This document shows positions 1 through 11,700 of a stretch of DNA of 64,000 nt, one piece after another. The stretch spans positions 4,588,001 to 4,652,000 of the forward strand of contig NC_015957.1 of the NCBI RefSeq assembly GCF_000147815.2. The letters run 5' to 3'. The notes under the pieces are model-generated. The model saw only the letters and a program-made list of their open reading frames with translations, was not told where the DNA came from and ran no database searches. Within the stretch, counting starts at the first letter, position 1. Each line of letters starts with the position of its first letter. This DNA is from Streptomyces violaceusniger Tu 4113 (GTDB lineage: Bacteria > Actinomycetota > Actinomycetes > Streptomycetales > Streptomycetaceae). The position numbers were made by a program, and so were the translations under genes.

Positions 1-1
1 C

Positions 2-2700
2 GCCGCCGCCCACGTGGCCGGGGTCTTCTCCTTGGAGGACGCGTGCACGCTGGTGGCGGCCCGCGGCCGGCTGATGCAGGCGCTGCCCGAGGGCGGCGCC
101 ATGGTGGCGGTGCAGGCGTCGGAGGAGGAGATCTCCGGATCGCTCGCCGGGCGTGAGGCCGAGGTGAGCATCGCCGCCGTCAACGGTTCCACCGCCGTCG
201 TCATCGCCGGTGACGAGGCCGCGGTGCTGGAGATCGCGGCCCAGTGGTCGGAACAAGGCCGTAAGACGAGCCGGCTGAAGGTCAGTCACGCTTTCCACTC
301 CCCGCGTATGGACGCGATGCTGGACGACTTCCGCCGTGTCGTGCGGGGGCTGTCCTTCCAGACTCCTACCCAGGCATTGGTCTCCAATGTCACCGGGGAG
401 CCCGTTGGCGCCGAAGAAATCAGCTCGCCCGACTACTGGGTGCGGCATGTGCGCGAGGCCGTGCGCTTCGCCGACGGCATTCGCTCCCTCCACGCCCAGG
501 GCGTGACCGCCTACCTGGAGGTCGGGCCCGATGGTGTGCTCTCGGCGATGGCCCGGGACTGCCTGGCCACCGAGTCGGCGTCGGCCCCGGTCGTGGTGCC
601 CGTGCTGCGCAAGGGACGCCCCGACGCACAGGCTGTGATGGCCGCGCTGACCGAGGCCCACGTCCACGGTGTGACGGTGAACTGGGCGCAGGTCTTCGAC
701 GGGCGGGGCGCCCGCAGGGTCGAGCTGCCGACGTACCCCTTCCAGCGTCAGCGCTACTGGCTGGAGGGTACGAGCGCGGCGTCCAAGGGTTCCGCCGCGG
801 ACAGTGTGGACGCGCGGTTCTGGGACGCGGTGGAGCGCGAAGACCTGGAGGCGCTGGCCCAGGCGCTGGATGTCGACGGCGCCGGCTCACTCGGCGAGCT
901 GCTGCCCGCGCTGTCCTCGTACCGGCGCCAGCAGCGTGACCGGGCCACCGTCGACGGCTGGCGGTACCGGATTTCATGGAAGCCGGTCTCGGAGATCCCC
1001 GCGGCCACCGTCTCGGGGACATGGCTCGTGGTCGTCCCCACCTCCGGTGTCGATGACACCTTCGGGGAGTCGGCGTCCGCCACTCTCCAGCGGCACGGTG
1101 CCGATGTCGTCCGCGTGGTGGCGGACGAGGGCGACCTTGCCCCCGGTGTGCTGGCCGAACGGCTGCGCGAGATCGCCACCGGCCTGCCCGGGATCGGCGG
1201 GGTGCTGTCCCTGGTGGGGCTGGACGAGCGGCCCTGCACCGAGCACCCGGTGGTCTCCCGTGGCCTGGCGCTGACCCTGACGCTGCTGCGGGCCCTGGCC
1301 GAGGCGGACATCGAGGCCCGACTGTGGTGCGGCACCCGGGGTGCCGTGTCGGTGGGCCGCTCCGACCAGCTCACCAGCCCCGCGCAGGCGGAGATTTGGG
1401 GCCTCGGCCGGGTCGCGGCCATGGAGCACCCGCGGATCTGGGGCGGCCTCGTCGATCTGCCGGAGACGCTGGACGAGCGCGCCGCCGCGCGACTGGCCTG
1501 GGCACTGTCCGCCGAGGGCGGCGAGGACCAGGTGGCGCTGCGCGGATCCGGAGCGTACGCCCGGCGCCTCTCCCGCATCACGGTCGGCAACGAGTCGGCC
1601 GAGCGCACGTGGCGGCCCCGGGGCTCGGTGCTGATCACCGGTGGCACCGGCGCCCTGGGCGCGCAGGTGGCGCGCTGGGCCGTGCGCGAGGGCGCCGAAC
1701 ACCTGGTGCTGACGAGCCGTCGCGGCCCGGCGGCCGAAGGCGCTTCCGAGCTCAAGGCCGAACTCGAGGAACTGGGCGCCGAGGTGACCGTCGCGGCCTG
1801 CGACGCCGCCGACCGGGACGCCCTCGCCGCGGTGCTGGCCGCCATACCCGAGCGGCATCCCCTGAGCGCCGTCGTGCACGCGGCGGGCATCCTGGACGAC
1901 GGCGTGCTGGACCGCCTGACCATCGACCAGCTCGCCGGGACCCTGACCGCGAAGGTGGAGGGCGCGCGACACCTGCACGAGCTGACCGAAGGACTGTCGC
2001 TCGACGCGTTCGTGCTGTTCTCCTCCTTCGCCGGCGTCGTCGGCGGCGCGGGCCAGGCCGCCTACGCGGCGGCCAACGCCTACCTGGACGCGCTGGCGCA
2101 GCAGCGCCGCGCCCAGGGCCTGGCCGCCACCGCGGTCGCCTGGGGCCCGTGGGCCGAGAGCGGCATGGCCGCGAGCGGCCGTGCCGGGGACCGGATGCGC
2201 GGCGGGCCACTGCCTCCCATGACTCCCTCGCTGGCCGTGGACGCGCTGCGCTGGGCCGTCGGCCACGACGAGGCCGCGCTGGTCGTGGCCGACATCGACT
2301 GGACCGGCATGGCCTCGATGATGAGCGCGGGCCCCAGCGCCCTCGTCAGCGACATCCCCGAGGCACGCGAGTTCCTGACCGCCTCGGGTGGTGCCGCCGC
2401 CCGGACAGAGCCGGGATCCGGCCTGCCGGAACAACTGGCCGGACTCACGGACGCCGAACAGCGAGCCGTCCTGCTGGACCTCATCCGCACCCACGCGGCC
2501 TCGGCGCTCGGCCACTTCTCGGCGGACTCCGTCGAGCCCGGCCGTGCCTTCCGGGACCTCGGGTTCGACTCCCTCACCGCCATCGAGCTGCGCAACCGGC
2601 TCGACCTGGCCACCGGTCTGCGCCTGCCGTCGACCCTCATTTTCGACTACCCGACCGCCGAGGTGCTCGCCGGCCATCTGCTTCAGGAGCTGGGCGGAGC
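2..2700 (+). other. PKS module A (partial): [AT malonyl]-KR(B)-ACP
   Basis: AT remnant with HAFHS at 287-301 (malonyl type); its GHSxGE serine lies left of the window. KR structural half about 800-1600 and catalytic half about 1621-2190, with TGGTGALG, the LDD B-type motif and Tyr at 2063-2065. ACP about 2455-2680 with the phosphopantetheine Ser at 2570-2572 in GFDSL. Predicted outcome: acetate unit with a beta-hydroxyl on the incoming carbon (C23 counted from the final carboxyl). Confidence 0.93.
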
Positions 2701-5700
2701 CCACACCGAGGCGGTCGGCTCGACGGTGGCGCACCGGGTGCGGCCCGATGACGACGACCCCATCGCGATCGTGGCGATGAGCTGCCGCTTCCCCGGAGGT
2801 GTCGAGACCCCGCAGGACCTGTGGCGGCTCCTGGCAGAGGGCGGCGACGCCATCGCCGGGTTCCCCGGCGACCGTGGCTGGGACGTCGAGGGGATGTACC
2901 ACCCGGACCCCGAGCACCCGGGCACCTTCTACGCCCGCGAGGGCGGCTTCCTCTACGGGGCGCCCCAGTTCGACCCGGTGTTCTTCGGCATCTCGCCGCG
3001 CGAGGCCCTGGCCATGGACCCGCAGCAGCGGCTGCTGCTGGAGACGTCGTGGGAGGCGTTCGAGTACGCGGGCGTCAAGCCGGCCGCGCTGCGGGGCACC
3101 CGCACCGGTGTGTTCGTCGGCACCAACGGCCAGGACTACTCCACGATCATGCTCGACGCCCCCGAGGACTTCGGTGGCCATGTGGGCACGGGCAGCGCGG
3201 CCAGTGTGGTGTCCGGGCGTATCTCGTACACCTTCGGCCTCGAGGGGCCGGCGATGACGGTGGACACGGCGTGCTCGTCGTCGCTCGTGGCGCTGCATCT
3301 CGCGGTGCAGTCGCTGCGCCAGGGCGAGTGTGATCTGGCGCTCGCCGGTGGTGTGTCGGTGATGTCGACCCCGGGTGCCTTCGTCGAGTTCAGCCGCCAG
3401 CGCGGGCTGGCGCCCGATGGCCGGTGCAAGCCGTTCGCGGAGGGCGCGGATGGCACCGGCTGGTCCGAGGGCGTCGGCATGCTGCTGGTGGAGCGGCTGT
3501 CGGACGCGCGGAAGAACGGCCACCCGGTGCTGGCGGTGGTGCGAGGCAGCGCCATCAACCAGGACGGTGCGTCCAACGGCCTGACGGCGCCGAACGGCCC
3601 CTCGCAGCAGCGGGTCATCCGACAGGCGCTGGCCAGCGCCGGACTGTCGGCCGCCGAGGTGGACGCGGTCGAGGCGCACGGCACCGGTACGACGCTGGGC
3701 GACCCGATCGAGGCGCAGGCGCTGCTCGCCACCTACGGCCAGGAGCGGCCGGAGGGCCACCCGCTGTGGCTGGGCGCCATCAAGTCCAACCTCGGTCATA
3801 CGCAGGCCGCGGCGGGCGTGGCCGGGGTCATCAAGATGGTGATGGCCATGCGTGCGGGCGTGCTGCCGATGACGCTGCATGTGGATGAGCCGTCGCGGGA
3901 GGTGGACTGGTCGGCGGGCGAGGTGCGGCTGCTGACGGAGGCCACCGTGTGGCCGGAGACGGGCCGGCCGCGCCGGGCCGGTGTCTCCTCGTTCGGACTG
4001 AGCGGGACCAACGCCCACACCATCATCGAGCAGGCTCCTGACCTGGAAGAGGCTGCGGCCTCCGAGGCGGTCGCGCCCGAGGCGCCGGTGTCGGCGGCCG
4101 TGGTGCCGTGGCTGGTTTCCGGGAAGAGCCGGGAGGCGCTGCGGGCGCAGGCCGAGCGGCTGTACGGGCATGTGGCGGCCCGCGAAGACGTCGGTGTGCT
4201 CGACGTCGGGCACACCCTGGCGGCCAGGTCGGAGTTCGAGCACCGGGCCGTGCTGGTGGGTGAGGACCGCGAGACCCTCCTGCGTAACCTGCAGGCTCTC
4301 GCGCAGGGCGGAATCGCCTCGGGAGCCGTCCAGGGACAGGCCGTAACCGGCGGAAAGTCGGCGTTCCTGTTCTCGGGTCAGGGTGCGCAGCGCCTGGGCA
4401 TGGGGCGTGAGCTGTACGACGCCTTCCCGGTGTTCGCCCGTGCCTTGGACGAGGTGTGCGCCCATCTCGATGTGGTGCTGGATCGTCCGCTGCGGGATGT
4501 GGTGTTCGCGGCGGAGGGGAGCGCGGATGCCGAGCTGCTGGACCAGACGGCGTTCACTCAGCCCGCGCTCTTCGCCATCGAGGTGGCACTCTTCCGGTTG
4601 CTGGAGCACTGGGGTGTCGCCCCGGATGTGGTGATCGGTCACTCCATCGGCGAGATCGCGGCCGCGCATGTGGCGGGTGTGTTCTCGCTGGAGGACGCGT
4701 GCACGCTGGTGGCCGCTCGCGGCCGTCTGATGCAGGCCCTGCCCGAGGGCGGGGCGATGGTCGCCGTCCAGGCGTCGGAGGAGGAGATCGCCGGTTCGCT
4801 GGCCGGTCGTGAGGCCGAGGTGAGCATCGCCGCCGTCAACGGCCCGACGGCCGTGGTCATCGCCGGTGACGAGGAAGCGGCGCTGGAGATCGCCGGACAG
4901 TGGGCGGAGCAGGGCCGCAAGACCCGGCGCCTGCGGGTCAGCCACGCCTTCCACTCGCCGCGCATGGACGCGATGCTGGACGACTTCCGTGACGTCGTCA
5001 CGGGCCTGTCCTTCCAGACACCGTCCATCGCCCTGGTCTCCAACGTGACGGGCGAGGCGGCGAGCCGTGACGAGGTGTGCACACCGGAGTACTGGGTCCG
5101 CCACGTCCGGGAAGCGGTGCGGTTCGCGGACGGCATGCGGGCACTCACCGCCCAGGGCGTCACCAGGTTCCTGGAGGTCGGCCCCGACGGCGTGCTGTCC
5201 GCGATGGCGCGCGACTGCCTGACGGCGGACCAGACCGCGGCCACGGCCGTGGTGCCGGTCCTGCGCAAGGACCGTCCCGAGACCCAGGCGCTGACGATGG
5301 CGCTGGCCGAACTCCACGTCCACGGAGCCTCGGTGGAGTGGGAGTCCGTGATCGCCGGGCGCGGTGCGCGGATGGTGGAGCTGCCGACGTACGCCTTCCA
5401 GCGCGAGCGGTTCTGGCCCGAGGTGTCCATCTCCCTCAGCGGCTTGAACACGTCGAGCGCCGTGGACTCGGTGGACGCGCGGTTCTGGGAAGCGGTCGAG
5501 CGCGAGGATCTCGAAGCGCTCGCCGAGACGCTCGACGTCGACGGCGAGACGCCGCTGAGCGCGGTGCTGCCCGCCCTGTCCACGTACCACCGCAACCGGC
5601 GTGACCAGTCCACGATCGACAACTGGCGCTACCGGGTGGCCTGGAAGCCGGTCTCGGACGTGGCCGATGGGTCGCTGTCGGGAACGTGGCTGGTGGTGGT

Positions 5701-8700
5701 TCCGGCCTCCCGCGCCGAGGACGACCTGGTGACGGAGACCGTCTCCGGGCTCGAGCGGCATGGCGCGGGCGTGGTGTCGCTGGTGGCCGACGAGCGGGAC
5801 CTCGACGCCGAGACGCTGGGGGAGCGGCTGCGTGCGGCGACCGCCGACGCGCCCGCACTGAGCGGCGTGTTGTCGCTGCTCGCCCTGGACGAGGAGCTTT
5901 GCCCGGAGCACCCGGCGCTGTCGAACGGTCTCGCCCTGACGCTGACGCTGGTGCGGGCCATGGCGGACGCCGGAATCGAGGCTTCGCTGTGGTCCGGTAC
6001 GCGGGGTGCCGTGTCGGTGGGCCGCTCCGAACGGCTCAGCCACCCGAAGCAGGCGATGGTGTGGGCGCTCGGCCGGGTGGCCGCGCTGGAGCTGCCGGAG
6101 CTGTGGGGCGGTCTGGTCGATCTGCCGGAGACGCTGGACGAGCGTGCGGTGGCGCGCCTGGCCGGTGTGCTGTCCGCCGAGGCCACCGAGGACCAGGTGG
6201 CGGTGCGCGGCTCGGGCGTGTTCGCACGCCGTCTGACGCGGTCGGCCGCACCCGTTGCTGACGGAACGACGTGGCGGGCGCGTGGCACGGTGCTGGTGAC
6301 CGGCGGCACGGGTGCGCTGGGTGGGCAGGTGGCCCGCTGGCTGGTGGGCCAGGGTGCCGAGCATCTGGTGCTGACCAGCCGTCGTGGTCTGGAGGCGCCG
6401 GGCGCGGTCGAGCTGCGTGAGGAGCTGGAGGCGCTGGGTGCCCGGGTGACCGTGGCGGCCTGTGATGTGGCCGACCGTGAGCAGTTGGCCGCGCTGCTGG
6501 ACGCCGTGCCGCAGGAGTATCCGCTGACGGCGGTCGTCCACGCGGCGGGTGCCAACGGAGTGGCGCCGCTGACGGAGACCGGGCTGGCCGACGCCGCCGC
6601 CGTGGTCTCCGGCAAGGTGGCCGGCGCCGTCAACCTGGACGAGCTGCTGGGCGACCGTGAGCTCGACGCCTTCGTGGTCTTCTCCTCGATCGCCGGTGTG
6701 TGGGGCAGCGGCGGCCAGGCCGCCTACGGTGCTGCCAACGCCTACCTGGACGCGCTGGTGGAGGACCGCCGTGCGCGGGGTCTCGCCGGTACGGCCGTGG
6801 CCTGGGGCCCCTGGGCCGAGGGCGGCATGGCGGCCGGAGACGAGGCCGACCATCTTGCGCGCCGCGGTCTGCCCGCGATGGTGCCCGGCCTGGCGATCGC
6901 CGCGCTGCAGGGGGCGATCGCGGGTGACGAGGGTGTGGTGACGGTCGCCGATGTGGACTGGGAGCGATTCGCCCCCGCGTTCACGATCGGGCGGCCGAGC
7001 CCGCTCCTCGGCGATCTGCCCGAGGTCCAGCGGGCACTGGCGAACGCCGAGAACGCCGAAGGCACCGGTACCGGTTCGGCACTGCGGGGGCGCCTGACGG
7101 GCCTCACCGAGGCCGAGATCGACCGGACTCTGCTCGACCTGGTGCGCGCCCATGCCGCGGCCGTCCTCGGCTTCGCGGGTGCGGAGGCGGTCGAGCCCGG
7201 CCGTGCGTTCAAGGAGCTGGGCTTCGACTCGCTCACGGCCGTTGAGTTCCGCAACCGGCTGAACGCGGAGACCGGGCTGGTCCTGCCGGCCACGCTGGTC
7301 TTCGACTACCCGAGCGCCACGGTGCTGGCCGGCCATCTGCGTGCCGAGGTGCTGGGGACGCAGGACGCGGTGGCCGTGCCGTCGGCGGTGGCGGTCCCGG
7401 CCGACGACGACCCGATCGCGATCGTCGGAATGAGCTGCCGCTTCCCGGGCGGTGTGCGCAGCCCGGAGGAGCTGTGGAACCTCGTGGCGGCCGGTACGGA
7501 CGCCATCACGGACTTCCCCTCCGACCGTGGCTGGGATGTCGAGGGGATGTACGACCCCGACCCGGAGCGGTCGGGCACGTTCTACGCCCGCGAGGGCGGG
7601 TTCCTCGACGAGGCGGGCGAGTTCGACGCGGCGTTCTTCGGCATCTCGCCGCGTGAGGCGCTCGCCATGGATCCGCAGCAGCGGCTGCTGCTGGAGACCT
7701 CGTGGGAGGCGTTCGAGCGGGCCGGTATCGACCCGGCGTCCGTGCGCGGCAGCCAGATCGGCGTCTACGTCGGAGCCGCGACCTCCGGCTACGGAGCGGG
7801 GCTGCAGGAGATTCCCGAGGGGCTGGAAGGGCAGCTGCTGACCGGCAGCGCCACTTCGGTCGTGTCGGGCCGCATCTCCTACACCCTCGGCCTCGAGGGA
7901 CCCGCGCTGACGGTGGACACCGCGTGCTCGTCGTCGCTGGTCGCCCTGCACCAGGCCGCGCAGGCGGTGCGCCAGGGCGAGTGCTCCATGGCGCTCGCCG
8001 GTGGCGTCACCGTGATGACCAGCCCGGCCGCCTTCGTGGAGTTCAGCCGCCAGCGCGGGCTCGCCCCCGACGGCCGGTGCAAGCCGTTCGCGGACGCCGC
8101 GGACGGCACCGGCTGGTCCGAGGGTGTGGGCATGCTGCTCGTGGAGCGGCTGTCCGACGCCCGGCGCAACGGCCACCAGGTGCTGGCCATCGTGCGTGGC
8201 TCGGCGGTGAACCAGGACGGTGCGAGCAACGGTCTGACGGCGCCGAACGGCCCCTCGCAGCAGCGAGTGATCCGCCAGGCCCTCGCCAACGCCCGGCTGT
8301 CGTCGGCCGACGTCCAGGTGATCGAGGCACACGGCACCGGAACGACGCTCGGTGACCCGATCGAGGCGCAGGCGCTGCTGGCCACCTACGGCCAGGAGCG
8401 CCCCGAGGACCTGCCGCTCTGGCTGGGATCGATCAAGTCGAACATCGGTCACACACAGGCCGCGGCCGGTGTCGCCGGTGTCATCAAGATGGTGATGGCC
8501 ATGCGGCACGGTGTGGTGCCGCAGACGCTGCATGTGGATGAGCCGTCGCGCGAGGTGGACTGGTCGGCGGGTGAGGTTCGGCTGCTGACCGAGGCCGCCG
8601 CATGGCCCGAGACCGAGCAGCCGCGCCGGGCGGGTATCTCCGCGTTCGGTGTGAGCGGCACCAACGCGCACACCATCATCGAACAGGCCCCGGTCCAGGA

Positions 8701-11700
8701 CGAGGCGGAGCCCGCCCCGGCCCCCGTCGACGACCACGGCATGGCCCCCTGGGCGCTCTCCGCCCGGAGCCCGGAAGCCCTGCGCGCCCAGGCCCAGCGG
8801 CTGCGAGCCCACCTTTCCGAGGGGGCCGAGTCCGGTGTGCTGGACATCGCCGAGTCGCTGGTCGCCACGCGATCGGTGTTCGAGCACCGTGCGGTGCTGC
8901 TGGGCACCGACCGCGAGACGCTGCTGCGTGGCCTGGAGACCGTCGCCGCCGGCGACGACGCCCCCGGCATCGTCCAGGGGCAGGCGGCCAAGGCCGGGAA
9001 GACCGCGTTCCTGTTCACCGGCCAGGGCGCGCAGCGCCTGGGCATGGGCCGGGAGTTGTACGGCGCCTTCCCGGTGTTCGCCCGTGCCCTGGACGAGGTG
9101 TGTGCGCACCTGGACGTGGTGCTGGACCGTCCGCTGCGCGAGGTGATGTTCGCGGAAGACGGCAGTGCGGAAGCCGCACTGCTCGACCAGACGGCCTTCA
9201 CTCAGCCCGCGCTCTTCGCCATCGAGGTGGCACTCTTCCGGCTGCTGGAGCACTGGGGCATCACCCCGGATGTGCTGATCGGCCACTCCATCGGTGAGAT
9301 CGCCGCCGCCCACGTGGCCGGGGTGTTCTCGCTGGAGGACGCCTGCACCCTGGTGGCCGCCCGAGGCCGACTGATGCAGGCGCTGCCCGAGGGCGGGGCG
9401 ATGGTCGCCGTCGAGGCGTCGGAGGAGGAGATCGCCGGTTCGCTCGCCGGTCGTGAGGCCGAGCTGAGCGTCGCCGCCGTCAACGGCCCGACCGCCGTGG
9501 TCATCGCCGGTGACGAGGAAGCGGCGCTGGAGGTCGCCGGACAGTGGGCGGAGCGCGGCCGCAAGACCCGCCGCCTGCGGGTCAGCCACGCCTTCCACTC
9601 CCCGCACATGGACGCCATGCTGGACGGCTTCCGCGCCGTCGCGGAGACGCTCACCTACCACGGCCCGTCCACCGCGTTCATCTCGAACGTCACGGGTGAG
9701 CAGGCCGGTGCCGAAGAGGTGTGCTCGCCGGAGTACTGGGTGCGGCACGTGCGCGAGACCGTCCGCTTCCTCAACGGGGTGCGGACCCTCGAAGCCCAGG
9801 GCGTCACCACGTACATCGAGGTGGGCCCCGACGGCGTGCTGTCCGCGATGGCCCAGGACTGCCTGACCGAACCGGTCGACGACATCGCCGCCGAGGAGGC
9901 ACCGGCCCCCCTGCTGGTCCCGGTGCTGCGCAAGGACCGTCCCGAGACGCAGGCGCTCGTCGCGGCCCTCGCCGACACACACGTCCACGGCGAAACCGTC
10001 GACTGGCGGGCCTTCTTCGCCGGACGTGGCGCCCGTCGCGTGGACCTGCCCACCTACGCGTTCCAGCACCAGCGTTACTGGCTGGAGTCCGGCACCGCCG
10101 CGGGAGACGCCGCCGCCTTCGGCCTCGACCCCGCCGATCACCCGCTGCTGGGCGGAGCCGTCCCCGTCGCGGGCACAGACAGCCTGGTCTTCACCGGAAC
10201 GCTCTCGCTGCACACCCAGCCCTGGCTGGCGGACCATGTCCTGCGCGGCGAGGCGGTCCTGGCCACCACGGCCCTCGTCGAACTGGCGATTCGCGCCGGT
10301 GACGAGGTCGGCCTCGGCCATGTGGAAGAGCTCGTCAGCCAGGCGCCGCTGGCCCTTCCCCGAGGGAGCGGAGTCCAGATTCAGCTCGTCCTCGGCGAGG
10401 AGGACGAGTCCGGCACCCGTGCGCTGGAGATGTACTCGCGCGTGGCCGAGCCGGTGGACGAGGACGAGGACGAGTGGATCTGCCACGCCAGCGCTGTGCT
10501 CGCCCCCGAGCCGGACGATCTCGCCACCGCCGAAGGAGCGGTGCGCTTCGCCTCCGCCGCATGGCCCCCGCCCGGCGCCGAGCGCGTCGAGGTGGACGGC
10601 CTGTACGAGATGCTCGCCGAAGGCGGCCTCGTCTACGGACCTTCCTTCCGTGGCCTGCGAGCGGTGTGGCAGCGCGATGACGAGGTGTTCGCCGAGATCA
10701 GCCTGGCCGAGGAGTCCGTTGCGGAGGCCGAGCGGTTCGGGCTGCACCCGGCCCTTCTGGACGCGGCGCTGCAGCCGCTCGGCCTCGGAGTGCTGGACGG
10801 CGTGGGGCGCGGCCGCCTCCTGTTCAGCCTGGCCGGGGTGTCGCTGTACGCCTCCGGCGCCTCGGAGCTGCGTGTCCGGCTCGCCCGTACGGGCCCGGAG
10901 ACCCTCTCCCTGGCCGCGATCGACGGAGCCGGCGAGGCCGTGGTCTCCGCCGACACGCTGACGCTGCGCCAGGTCGCCACGGAGCAGTCGGAGCTCCCGG
11001 CGCCGAAGACGACCGAGACCCTGCCGGAGCCCGCCGTCTCGCCCGAGGCGAGCGCCGACGCTCCAGTGGCCACCGAATCCCCCGTGGCCGCCGAAACCCC
11101 TGCTGAGGAGACCACTGCCATGCCGCCTGCCCGTCGACGCAGGACCGCACGGCGCACCGCCCAGCGGGGCGGCCCGGAGGCCGGGCCGCTCGCATCGCTG
11201 CGGGAGCGCTTGGCCGGGCTCTCCGAGCCCGAGCAGGACCGCGTGCTGCTCGAGATACTCCGCACGCATGTCGCGGCGGTGCTCGGACACGCCTCCGCCG
11301 ACCAGGTCCAGGGCTCGCAGGCGTTCAAGGACCTCGGCTTCAGCTCGCTGACCGCCGTCGAGTTCCGTAACCGGGTGAGCAAGGCCATTGGCCTGCGCCT
11401 CCCGGCGACGGCTGTGTTCGACTACCCGACCCCCGTCGAACTGGCGAAGTTCGCCCGTGCCGAGGTCCTCGGCTCGCTGACCGGGGCGCGGCAGCCGGCG
11501 CCGGTCGCGGTGGCGGACAGCGACGAGCCGATCGTGATCGTGGGGATGAGCTGCCGCTATCCCGGAGAGGTGGCCACCCCGGAGGATCTGTGGGACCTCG
11601 TCGCCCAGGGCCGGGACGGCATCTCGCCCTTCCCGACGGACCGCGGCTGGGACGTGGAGAACCTCTACGACCCGGACCCGGACGAGCCGGGCAAGTGCTA

